Part shown: positions 7,182-13,666 of the stretch, in pieces | Layout: each line of letters begins with the position of its first letter | How positions within the stretch are numbered: position 1 is the stretch's first letter | Assembly: GCA_910579545.1 (NCBI GenBank) | Contig: CAJTVI010000067.1 | Location: 1 to 13,885 of the forward strand | Direction of reading: 5' to 3' | From: an uncultured Oscillospiraceae bacterium | GTDB taxonomy: Bacteria > Bacillota > Clostridia > Oscillospirales > Ruminococcaceae | DNA length: 13,885 nucleotides | The notes under the pieces: model-generated | The model's input: only the letters and a program-made list of their open reading frames with translations | The model's database searches: none | Told to the model about the DNA's origin: nothing | Made by a program: the position numbers and the translations under genes

Positions 7182-8108
7182 CTACGGTTCCTCCTGCCCG
7201 GATGCGGCGGGCTGCTCAGGTTGCGGCCGGGCCTGGCCCGGCTGCGGGATGCGGAAGTCATTGACCAGCCCCTCGCTGCCCAGCATCCGCTCCATGGCGC
7301 TGATCTCGGCCGCCACGTCGAGGGCGGTGGTGTCCAGCAGGTCGTTTTGCAGGTTGGCCAGCGCCTCGTTGAACTTTTCGAGGGTGCGGTCGATCTCCTT
7401 GCAGATGTTCTGGGCGTTGGGGCCGGGGTTGTTGTCCACCGAGATGTAGGTGTGCAAAAGCTTTAGGGCGGTGGGCAGGTAGTAATCGGCCAGCCGCTGG
7501 GCCCCCTTGGCCGTTTCGGGCTGGCTGGCCAGCCAGCCCTCGATCTCCCTGACAAGCGCGATGGTCTGCTGGGCGCGGGCCCGCACCGCGACATCGTCGA
7601 TCTCGGGCAGGGTCTTGCCGGCCTCCCAGACAAAATCGTCGCAGGCCCGGATGATGGCGTCCGCTTCGGGCCGGCCGGTCTGGGGCGGGGCGGGCCGGGG
7701 CGGCGGGGCCGCTTTTTTGGCGGCTTTGGCCCCGGGGGCCTTGCCCGGGCCGGGGGCGGCGGGCGGGACGTCCCGGTACTCGGCGTCGTACACCGGGACC
7801 CCCTCCTCAGCGCGGGGCGGGTACCGGTATTTGTCCTTCTGGTATTTGGAATCGGCCGCGCCCGGCTGCTGGTACTTGGGCGGGGCGGGGGGCCGCTGGT
7901 ACGCGGGCGGGGCCTTGGGGCGGCTGGCGCCTTGGGGGGCCGGCCCGGCCGAGGAGAGGATGCTGAAGAGGATCAAAAGCCCGACGGCCACCGGCGGCAC
8001 GGTAAACAGGCCGATCCAAAAAAGGGTCTGGGCCAGGGCGCGGTTGCCCAGCAAAAAGATGTCGGCAAAATACTGGAAGGCGTCCTTTTTCTTTTTGTTT
8101 TTGCCCAT
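7182..8108 (-). CDS. Short XpaC-like protein: one membrane segment, Pro-rich linker, XpaC C-terminal domain
   Basis: The product is 308 residues. It begins with a Lys-rich cytosolic-type start (MGKNKKKKDAF), then one clear hydrophobic segment (about 28-52). A long Pro/Ala/Tyr/Lys linker with tyrosine repeats follows (about 55-145: KYQQ, KYQK, KYRY). A helical domain (about 148-285) carries YYLPTALKLLHTYISVDNNP at 209-228 and TALDVAAEISAMERML at 261-276. This last domain closely matches that of the next gene and arose by duplication or from a shared ancestor. It lacks the winged-helix block of its neighbour. ATG 8108-8106 has GAGGGGGG 7 bases upstream at 8116-8123. It ends 2 bases before the next gene, whose ribosome site is in this gene's last codons, so the two are translationally linked. 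Function is unknown, and an envelope-associated role is inferred. Confidence 0.8.
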   Translation of the reverse strand: MGKNKKKKDAFQYFADIFLLGNRALAQTLFWIGLFTVPPVAVGLLILFSILSSAGPAPQGASRPKAPPAYQRPPAPPKYQQPGAADSKYQKDKYRYPPRAEEGVPVYDAEYRDVPPAAPGPGKAPGAKAAKKAAPPPRPAPPQTGRPEADAIIRACDDFVWEAGKTLPEIDDVAVRARAQQTIALVREIEGWLASQPETAKGAQRLADYYLPTALKLLHTYISVDNNPGPNAQNICKEIDRTLEKFNEALANLQNDLLDTTALDVAAEISAMERMLGSEGLVNDFRIPQPGQARPQPEQPAASGQEEP

Positions 8109-8130
8109 GGCGCATCCCCCCTCTCGTTTT

Positions 8131-8229
8131 TTATTTTTGCCGCCGCCCTCTGTACGGGGGGCGATGGTTTTTGCGGCCGCTGGCCGCCGCTTTTGCGGTG
8201 TTTTTTACGTTCACGTTTTCCTTTGGCAT
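8131..8229 (-). CDS. Possible small basic protein, 32 residues
   Basis: An ATG at 8229-8227 opens 32 codons ending in TAA at 8133-8131. The product, beginning MPKENVNVKNTAKAAASGRK and ending RGRRQK, has five lysines and five arginines against one acidic residue. It fits neatly between its neighbours: 17 bases after the oxidoreductase stop and 22 bases before the next start. Base composition is less GC-rich than the surrounding genes. The only ribosome-site candidate is GAGGG about 14 bases upstream, which is weak, so translation would depend on coupling. I do not recognise it. It may instead be an untranslated spacer. Confidence 0.35.
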   Translation of the reverse strand: MPKENVNVKNTAKAAASGRKNHRPPYRGRRQK

Positions 8230-8246
8230 GTTACGCGGCCCGGCCC

Positions 8247-9866
8247 TCAGCCCCCGCCGGCGGGCGGCTGCCAGCCGGCCAGGATGGCGCGGGCCGCGCG
8301 CAGCCCGTCCACCGCGGCGCTTACGATGCCGCCGGCGTAGCCGGCCCCCTCGCCGCAGGGGTAAAGCCCGGGCAGGGCCTCGGCCTCCAGGGTATCGCCG
8401 CGCGGGATGCGCACCGGGCTGGAGGTGCGGGTTTCGGGGCCGGTGAGCACCGTGTCCGGCGCGTCGTAGCCCGGCAACATCCGGCCAAAGGCCCGCAGGC
8501 CGGCCCGCAGGGCGCCGGAAAGCTCGTCTCCCAGCAGCCCGCCCAGATCGGCCGGCCGCACCCCCCGCGCGTAGCTGGGGGCCACCCGGCCCAGCTCCAG
8601 CCGGCCGCGGCCGGCCAAAAAGCTGCCCAGGGTCTCGGCCGGGGCGGCGTACCCGCCGCCGCCCGCCGCAAAGGCGGCCTGCTCCAGCCCGCGCTGGAAG
8701 GCGACGGCCTTGAGCGGATCGCCGCCAAAATCCGCGCCGTCCACGCTTACCACCACCGCCGCGTTGGCGTTGGGGCCATTGCGGGCGTGCAGGCTCATGC
8801 CGTTGGTGACCACCCCGCCCATTTCGCTGGCGGCGGGCACCACCTGCCCGCCCGGGCACATGCAGAAGGTGTAAACGCACCGCCCCCCAAACGAGGGCAG
8901 CCGGCGGGAAAGCTGATATTCCCCCGGGGGCAGGCCGGGGTGGCCCGCCGCGCCGTGGTAGAGGCCCTTGTCGATCTCGGTTTGCAGGTGCTCGGCCCGC
9001 ACCCCCACCGAAAAGGGCTTGCAGCAAAGGGGCAGGCCGCTCTGGGCCAGCATGGCAAAGGTGTCCCGCGCCGAGTGGCCCACCGCCAGAACCAGCGCCT
9101 CGCAGGGCAGCGGGCCGGCCGTGGTTTGAACGCCGGCCAGCCGGCCGTTTTTTTGCACAAGGCCGGTGAGGGCGGTGCCAAACAGCACCTGCCCGCCCAG
9201 CGCCTCCAGCTCCTTGCGCATCGAGAGGATCACCCCGCGCAAAAGGTCGGTGCCGATGTGGGGGCGCTGCTGCCAGGCGATCTCAGGCGGGGCGCCGTGG
9301 GCCAGCAGGGTGTCGGTTACAAGGCCGCAGAACGCGTCGCCGATGCGGGTGGTGAGCTTGCCGTCTGAAAAGGTTCCCGCGCCGCCCTCGCCAAACTGGA
9401 TGTTGGCGTCAGGGCTGAGCGGGCCGCCGGCCAAAAAAGCCTCGACCGCCTGCACCCGGCCGCCCGGGCCGTCCAGCGCGGGGCCCCGCTCGAGCACCAG
9501 CGGCCGGTAGCCCTGCCGGGCCAGCGCCAGCGCGCAGAACAACCCCGCCGGGCCCAGCCCGCAGACCACCGGCCGGTGCATAAGGCGCCGGGCGGGGGCG
9601 GTTTGGGGCAAAAGCTGCGCCGCCGGCCGCTGCAAGAGCGCCACCCCCGGCCGCCCGGCCAGGGCCGGCTCGGCGGCCGGGTCGGTAAGGGCCAGGGCCA
9701 CGCTGTAGACCAAAACCGGCGGGGTGCGCCGGGCGTCCACCGAAAGCCGGGCCACCCCGGCAAAGGCCACCTGCCCGGGGCTTACCCCCAGCCGTTTTTG
9801 CGCGGCGGCAAAGGCCGCCTGCTGGCCGCTGCCCAAGGCAAGGCGCAGCTGGCGTACCAGCAGCAT
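8247..9866 (-). CDS. FAD/NAD(P)-dependent oxidoreductase, COG2509 type
   Basis: From the chosen start the product is 539 residues. It has an N-terminal alpha/beta domain (1-95) with LSVDARR at 41-47. The Rossmann dinucleotide-binding motif follows in VVCGLGPAGLFCALALA (100-116; GxGxxG at 103-108) with an acidic ERG at 126-128. NIQFGEGGAGTFSDGKLTTR at 155-174 is characteristic of this family. A late FAD-contact segment, GLYPCGEGAGYAGGIVSAA, lies near the C-terminus. These are uncharacterised flavoprotein dehydrogenases, and no substrate can be named. The frame is open to a GTG at 9887, but the ATG at 9866-9864 overlaps the cdaR stop by one base (TGATG) and gives MLLVRQLRL, which matches the usual family N-terminus. 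I therefore prefer it, with translation coupled to cdaR. No separate ribosome site is visible. Confidence 0.88.
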   Translation of the reverse strand: MLLVRQLRLALGSGQQAAFAAAQKRLGVSPGQVAFAGVARLSVDARRTPPVLVYSVALALTDPAAEPALAGRPGVALLQRPAAQLLPQTAPARRLMHRPVVCGLGPAGLFCALALARQGYRPLVLERGPALDGPGGRVQAVEAFLAGGPLSPDANIQFGEGGAGTFSDGKLTTRIGDAFCGLVTDTLLAHGAPPEIAWQQRPHIGTDLLRGVILSMRKELEALGGQVLFGTALTGLVQKNGRLAGVQTTAGPLPCEALVLAVGHSARDTFAMLAQSGLPLCCKPFSVGVRAEHLQTEIDKGLYHGAAGHPGLPPGEYQLSRRLPSFGGRCVYTFCMCPGGQVVPAASEMGGVVTNGMSLHARNGPNANAAVVVSVDGADFGGDPLKAVAFQRGLEQAAFAAGGGGYAAPAETLGSFLAGRGRLELGRVAPSYARGVRPADLGGLLGDELSGALRAGLRAFGRMLPGYDAPDTVLTGPETRTSSPVRIPRGDTLEAEALPGLYPCGEGAGYAGGIVSAAVDGLRAARAILAGWQPPAGGG

Positions 9867-11155
9867 CAGCGGGTGGTCACGGCGCACTGCACCGTATAGC
9901 TGCCCACCGCAAAGGTGCTGGAGGAGGAGGGGATCAGAATCTGCACCGGGATGTTCTCCTGCCCCACCTCCACCTGGAAGTCCTCGGCGTTGATGCGGGC
10001 AATGACGTTGCTGGCCGAGATGTTCTCCAGCTCCTCGGCCGGGCCGATGAGCACCACATTGTTGATGCGGCGGCTCTCCACCTTTAACTCGTAGCTGGAG
10101 GGCAGGTTGATGACCCGCACATTGTCGGCCGGGATGTTGAGCACCTTTTGGGCAAGGTTCGAGGTGTCAAAGCTTAGGGTGACCGCGGTGATGTTTTCCT
10201 GGCTGACGATGCCGCTGGGCAGTTCGACCGGCAGCTGGAAGTCCTTTTCCATCGAGAAGCTGGAGGCAAGGTCAAAGGAGGCCACGGCCAACTCGGTCAG
10301 TTCGGCCAGCTGGCGGGCCGGGCCGGCCACGATCAGGCTCTCGCGGGAGAGGGTGTAGTTGAGGGTAGAGGTGTCAAAGCCGGCGGGCACGTTGATAAAG
10401 TCCACCCGCAGCGGCAGCTCGGCCAGCTGGTACACCGAGACAGTGGCGTCCACCATGGCGTTGTCCATGCTGGTGTATTCCAGCGCCACCGGCTCGCCCT
10501 CCCGGTCCACCGGCTGCAGTTCCACCTGCACAAGGCGGCTGTCGCTGAGCTGCTCGTCGATCGAGACCTTGGCCACCACCCGGCCAATGGCCTCCACCTC
10601 GCTCTCGGGCCCGCGCACGGTCACCTCGGCGGGAGCGGTGGTGACCCGGTTGAGCACATAGCCCTCGGCGGTGGAGATGCCGCTGGTTTCCACTGTGACC
10701 GGGAAGGATTTTTCCACCACCGTGTCAAACACCACCTCGGCGGTGGTTTTGCGGCCGGTGATGGTGGCGGTGACCCGGGTTTCCACCTGGCTGTCCAGCG
10801 CGCGCACCCGCAGCTTGAGCTCGGCCGTGCCCGCGCCGCGCACCGCCGAATAGTCCGGGTAGACCACAAAGTCGCTGGCCACAAGGCCGCCCAGGTCGTA
10901 GCCGTTGCCCTCGAGGTACAGGCTGACGCTGCCGGAGGGCTCGTTGACGATGTCCAGCCCCAGCGAGGTGTACTTGCTGGCGTCGTATTCAAAATTGATG
11001 GGCACATTGTCGATGGTCTGGCTGGTGCCGGGCCGTACCAGGGTGGTCACGATCACCCACACCAAAATGGCCAGCGCCAGCGAGAGCAGCATGGTAAAAC
11101 GGTGGTTGTCCAGGATACTGTTATCCCTGCTTTTTTGCTTGCGCATCTTGTTCAC
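9866..11155 (-). CDS. cdaR: CdaR (YbbR-domain) regulator of diadenylate cyclase
   Basis: The product is 429 residues: a basic cytosolic N-terminus, one membrane segment at about 20-40 (TMLLSLALAILVWVIVTTLV), then an extracytoplasmic part of four YbbR-type beta-rich repeats (roughly 47-130, 131-250, 251-340 and 341-429). The repeats carry recurring patterns such as VTVRGPESEVE and VVLIGPAEELE. CdaR binds CdaA in the membrane and modulates c-di-AMP synthesis. The start is GTG 11155-11153, with ATG 11146-11144 (MRKQKSRDN) as a close alternative. GGAG and GAAGAAG lie upstream in the end of cdaA, which overlaps this gene by 35 bases. Position directly after cdaA is the standard arrangement. glmM, which often follows in Bacilli, is replaced here by the flavoprotein. 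Confidence 0.93.
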   Translation of the reverse strand: MNKMRKQKSRDNSILDNHRFTMLLSLALAILVWVIVTTLVRPGTSQTIDNVPINFEYDASKYTSLGLDIVNEPSGSVSLYLEGNGYDLGGLVASDFVVYPDYSAVRGAGTAELKLRVRALDSQVETRVTATITGRKTTAEVVFDTVVEKSFPVTVETSGISTAEGYVLNRVTTAPAEVTVRGPESEVEAIGRVVAKVSIDEQLSDSRLVQVELQPVDREGEPVALEYTSMDNAMVDATVSVYQLAELPLRVDFINVPAGFDTSTLNYTLSRESLIVAGPARQLAELTELAVASFDLASSFSMEKDFQLPVELPSGIVSQENITAVTLSFDTSNLAQKVLNIPADNVRVINLPSSYELKVESRRINNVVLIGPAEELENISASNVIARINAEDFQVEVGQENIPVQILIPSSSSTFAVGSYTVQCAVTTR

Positions 11156-12026
11156 GCTTCTTCTTTCTCCGTAACCGGAAGCTTTTTGCGGGTTTGCCTG
11201 CGTCGTCCTCGTCGGCGGGCACGATGTCGCCCTGCAAAAGGTTAAAGAGGTTCTGCCGGTCCAGCCGGCGGATCAGCACCCCATTTTTGGCCAGCGAGAT
11301 GATGCCGGTCTCCTCGCTGACCACCACCACCACCGCGTCCGAGTTTTCGCTCATGCCCAGCGCCGCCCGGTGGCGGGTGCCCATGTCCTTGCCGATCTCA
11401 AGGTTGTTGGAGAGGGGCAGAACGCACCCGGCCGCCTTGAGCATGCCGTCCCGCACGATGACCGCGCCGTCGTGCAGTGGCGTGCCCTCGTAAAAGATGG
11501 TGCCCAGCATCTCGGGGTTGACGTCGGCGTTGAGGGTGGTGCCGGTGCGGATGATCTCCGAGAGGTTGGAGGTGCGCTCCAGCACGATCAGCGCGCCGGT
11601 GTGGGTGTCGGAAAGCTGCTCGGCCGCGTCGCAGATGGCCACCGCGGCGCTGCGCCACTTGGCCCGCACCGAGTCGTCCATGCGCTGCATCCGAAAGAGG
11701 CTCGCGGCCCATTTATCGGTGCGGCTCATCTGCTCCAGCGCGCGGCGCAGCTCAGGCTGGAAGAGCACCACCAGCGCCAAAAAGCCGATCTGCAACAGGT
11801 TATCCAGCAGCCAGGTGACCGTGCGCAGGTTGCCCCAGCTGGCCAGCGCGTAGACCACCAGCAGCAGCAGCACCCCTTTGGCCAGCTGTGCGGCCCGGGT
11901 CTTGCGCACCAGCTCCAGCACCCCATAGATAACAAAGGCTACGATCAGAATATCAATGACGTCGGCAGGCTGGATCGCCTGGAAATTGGTGATGATCTGA
12001 TGCAGCAGTTCGAGCAGCTCAGACAA
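11121..12026 (-). CDS. cdaA: Diadenylate cyclase CdaA
   Basis: The product is 301 residues from the chosen start, the usual CdaA size. It makes cyclic di-AMP from two ATP at the membrane. Hydrophobic segments lie at about 24-41, 51-63 and 72-89. The DAC domain follows at about 120-265 with its catalytic motifs LHDGAVIV at 184-191 (DGA at 186-188) and GTRHRAALG at 216-224. The tail is highly charged (RLRRKKKREQD). The start is TTG 12026-12024, with GGGAGGG 6 bases upstream at 12033-12039. The frame runs further upstream, but those codons cross the promoter and would precede the transcription start. The result, MSELLELLHQIITNFQ, fits the family. It is the first gene of the long operon and overlaps cdaR. 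Confidence 0.95.
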   Translation of the reverse strand: MSELLELLHQIITNFQAIQPADVIDILIVAFVIYGVLELVRKTRAAQLAKGVLLLLVVYALASWGNLRTVTWLLDNLLQIGFLALVVLFQPELRRALEQMSRTDKWAASLFRMQRMDDSVRAKWRSAAVAICDAAEQLSDTHTGALIVLERTSNLSEIIRTGTTLNADVNPEMLGTIFYEGTPLHDGAVIVRDGMLKAAGCVLPLSNNLEIGKDMGTRHRAALGMSENSDAVVVVVSEETGIISLAKNGVLIRRLDRQNLFNLLQGDIVPADEDDAGKPAKSFRLRRKKKREQDAQAKKQG

Positions 12027-12032
12027 GGAAAG

Positions 12033-12039
12033 CCCTCCC
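12033..12039 (-). promoter_or_regulatory. Shine-Dalgarno that decides the TTG start of cdaA
   Basis: The minus strand reads GGGAGGG, 6 bases before TTG 12026-12024. No ATG or GTG nearby gives a product matching the family N-terminus. An alternative TTG at 12053-12051 has no such site. Confidence 0.75.
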
Positions 12040-12060
12040 GTCCTGTTTATCAAACGGCCC

Positions 12061-12090
12061 GGGGCGCCGGGGCCGCCGCGGCCCCGCCCC
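12061..12090 (-). other. Strong stem-loop in the cdaA leader
   Basis: GGGGC (12061-12065) pairs with GCCCC (12086-12090). Inside it, GGGGCCG (12069-12075) pairs with CGGCCCC (12079-12085) around a 3-base loop, leaving one 3-base bulge. It lies about 10-40 bases after the predicted transcription start and before the ribosome site, so it could influence cdaA mRNA stability or translation. No poly-U tract follows, so it is not a terminator. Confidence 0.55.
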
Positions 12091-12108
12091 TTTGCATTCG
12101 TACTCTTT

Positions 12109-12137
12109 AGTATAGCATGTCTTTGCCATTTTGGGAA
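12109..12137 (-). promoter_or_regulatory. Sigma-A-type promoter of the cdaA operon
   Basis: On the minus strand, -35 TTCCCA (12137-12132) is separated by 17 bases from -10 TATACT (12114-12109). The -10 is preceded by TGC, an extended -10 element. It sits in a locally AT-richer patch in otherwise GC-rich DNA. Transcription would start near 12102, about 75 bases before the cdaA TTG start. No comparable promoter is visible inside the run of genes down to rel. Confidence 0.7.
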
Positions 12138-12166
12138 CCCGAATAGGTGAAATGAATGTGGAAATC

Positions 12167-12182
12167 TGCGGCAGAACGCCGC
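12167..12182 (-). terminator. Weak terminator-like hairpin after ispDF
   Basis: On the transcribed strand, GCGGC and GCCGC pair around a short loop and are followed by AGATTTCC. It lies beyond the 44-bp array and before the cdaA promoter, where a terminator for ispDF would be expected. The T run is only three bases, so the call is weak. A second stem, CGGGC/GCCCG, lies just upstream at about 12185-12200. Confidence 0.3.
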
Positions 12183-12201
12183 GCCGGGCAAAACGGCCCG
12201 G

Positions 12202-12345
12202 GCCCTTTGCGGGGGCTTGCGCTGCCGCCGCGCCGGGAAGGCTCAGCCCTTTGCGGGGGCTTGCGCTGCCGCTGCGCCGGGAAGGCTCAGCCCTTTGCGG
12301 GGGTTTGCGCTGCCGCCGCGCCGGGAAGGCTCAGCCCTTTGCGGG
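12202..12345 (+). repeat. 44-bp tandem repeat, 3 full copies plus a 12-base partial
   Basis: Copies lie at 12202-12245, 12246-12289 and 12290-12333, and a partial at 12334-12345. Each copy begins GCCCTTTGCGGGGG and ends GGGAAGGCTCA. Copies 2 and 3 each differ from copy 1 by a single base. The partial copy is the 3' end of ispDF, so each unit contains a copy of the last four codons of that gene, and the TCA ending each unit is the complement of its TGA stop. A half-matching sequence continues left to about 12180. There are no unique spacers between copies. The array fills the gap between the ispDF stop and the cdaA promoter. Confidence 0.93.
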
Positions 12346-13518
12346 CAGCAGCAGGGCCACCGCGTGGGCCGCGATGCCCTCGCCCGCGCCGGTAAAGCCC
12401 AGACGCTCCTCGGTGGTGGCCTTGACGCTCACCTGCCCGGGCTCAAGGCCCAGCGCGCCGGCAAGGTTTTTGCGCATGGCCGGGATGTGGGGGGCAAGCT
12501 TGGGGGCCTGGCAGAGCACGGTCGCGTCCAGGTTGCCCACCCGCCAGCCGGCCGCGGCCAGCTTTTGGGCCACCGCCCGGGCCAGGGCCAGGCTGTCCGC
12601 CCCCTTGTAGGCGGGGTCGCTGTCCGGGAAATGCTGGCCGATGTCCCCCAAGGCGGCCGCGCCCAGCAGCGCGTCCATCACCGCGTGGGTGAGCACGTCG
12701 GCGTCCGAATGGCCCAGCAGGCCCTTGGCATACGGGATGGCCACCCCGCCCAAAATCAGCGCCCGGCCCTCCACCAGCCGGTGTACGTCGTATCCATGCC
12801 CAATGCGCATGCCGCCCTCCCCTTTCAGATCCTCCGCGGTGGTGATTTTATAGTTGGCGTAATCGCCGGGGGTCAGGGCCACCGGCCGGCCCGCCTGCTC
12901 AAACAGCTGGCAGTCGTCGGTGAGGGCGGGCAGGCTGCCCGCCGCCTCGGCCGCCGCCAGCAGCTCCAGATAGGCCTGCCGCAAAAAGCACTGGGGGGTC
13001 TGCACCGCAAAAAGGGCCTCGCGCGGGGGGGTGGCCTGCACCAGCAGGGGCGCGTTTTGACCCGGGGCACGGCCGGCCGGTTCGCCCGGTATTTCCCCCG
13101 CCGGTTTGCCCGCTATTTTAATGGTATCCTTTACCGGCACGGCCGGCGCGGCGGCCCCCAGGGCGTCCGCGGCCCGGAGCGCCGCGGTGATCACCTGGGC
13201 GCTTACAAAGGGGCGGGCCGCATCGTGGATGGCCACCAGCCCGCCGCCCGCCGCCCGCACCCCGGCGGCGGCGCTCTCGGCCCGGGTGGCCCCGCCCCGC
13301 ACCAGCCGCACCGGCTTACGGCAGCCGGCCGCCAGCCGCCGGGCAAGCGAATCGTCCGGGCCGGTCACCAGCACCAGCTCCTGGATCAGGGGGTGGGCGT
13401 CAAAAGCCTCAAGGCTGTGCTGCAAAACCGGCCTGCCGTCCAGCAGGACCCGCAGCTTGTCAAAGCCCATCCGCCGGGAGGCCCCCGCCGCCACCAATAC
13501 CGCCGTGGCTGTTTTCAT
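12331..13518 (-). CDS. ispDF: Bifunctional IspD-IspF enzyme of the MEP isoprenoid pathway
   Basis: The product is 395 residues. The IspD part (1-232; 2-C-methyl-D-erythritol 4-phosphate cytidylyltransferase) shows VAAGASRRMGFDK at 9-21, RGGATRAESAAAGV near 74-87, IHDAARP at 97-103, VKDTIK at 129-134 and QTPQCF at 173-178. Its end is YKITTAEDL at 223-231. IspF (237-395; 2-C-methyl-D-erythritol 2,4-cyclodiphosphate synthase) begins MRIGHGYDVHRL and keeps the metal-binding DxH (244-246) and LGHSDADVL with H270. FPDSD lies at 297-301 and KATTEERLGFTG at 366-377. The linker is only about five residues (KGEGG). An Ala/Gly/Pro-rich insertion lies at about 135-155. The start ATG 13518-13516 (MKTATAVLVAAG) has AAAGGGG 10 bases upstream. 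The frame is open further up, but only this start matches the family. Confidence 0.95.
   Translation of the reverse strand: MKTATAVLVAAGASRRMGFDKLRVLLDGRPVLQHSLEAFDAHPLIQELVLVTGPDDSLARRLAAGCRKPVRLVRGGATRAESAAAGVRAAGGGLVAIHDAARPFVSAQVITAALRAADALGAAAPAVPVKDTIKIAGKPAGEIPGEPAGRAPGQNAPLLVQATPPREALFAVQTPQCFLRQAYLELLAAAEAAGSLPALTDDCQLFEQAGRPVALTPGDYANYKITTAEDLKGEGGMRIGHGYDVHRLVEGRALILGGVAIPYAKGLLGHSDADVLTHAVMDALLGAAALGDIGQHFPDSDPAYKGADSLALARAVAQKLAAAGWRVGNLDATVLCQAPKLAPHIPAMRKNLAGALGLEPGQVSVKATTEERLGFTGAGEGIAAHAVALLLPAKG
12808..12824 (-). promoter_or_regulatory. Internal Shine-Dalgarno and ATG at the IspD/IspF junction
   Basis: The minus strand reads AAGGGGAGG at 12824-12816, five bases before the in-frame ATG 12810-12808. 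That ATG is codon 237 and begins the canonical IspF N-terminus. The site is better than the one before the whole gene, so a separate IspF chain could be made in addition to the fusion. Confidence 0.6.
13076..13123 (+). repeat. 24-bp tandem duplication inside the IspD domain
   Basis: Two 24-base units start at 13076 and 13100 and share the form GCCGGTTYGCCCGSTATTT. In the protein they give an 8-residue degenerate tandem, IAGKPAGE then IPGEPAGR, followed by APGQ. They lie just after the conserved VKDTIK and before the QTPQ motif. Confidence 0.75.
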
Positions 13519-13568
13519 CCTCAAAGCGCCCCTTTCCTGCATGCGGCCGGGCGGCGGCGCGGGCATAG

Positions 13569-13587
13569 CCGCCGCTTAAAACGGCGG
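13569..13587 (-). other. Small hairpin in the ispDF leader
   Basis: CCGCCG (13569-13574) pairs with CGGCGG (13582-13587) across a 7-base A/T-rich loop. It lies between the promoter and the ribosome site of ispDF. No U tract follows. Confidence 0.35.
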
Positions 13588-13666
13588 TGAGTTCCAGGCC
13601 GCTGCGCAGAGCCGGGTTTGTTGTTGTGGAAATGGCCGTCGCGGCACGCCGCCCCGCCACAGGGCT

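Noticed and set aside
8180..8216. Terminator-like hairpin on the plus strand (CCGC/GCGG followed by TGTTTTTT)
   Set aside because: No plus-strand gene precedes it, the stem is only four bases, and the DNA lies within the operon and the candidate small ORF.
7932..9368. Plus-strand open frame of 478 codons across the XpaC and flavoprotein genes
   Set aside because: It is low-complexity Gly/Ala/Arg sequence antisense to two well-supported genes, with no ribosome site or family motif.
12027..12191. N-terminal extension of CdaA to ATG at 12191
   Set aside because: The extension would cross the promoter at 12109-12137, has no ribosome site, and encodes sequence unlike the family.
12202..12345. 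44-bp repeats considered as a CRISPR array
   Set aside because: Units are directly contiguous with no spacers and include the end of a coding gene.
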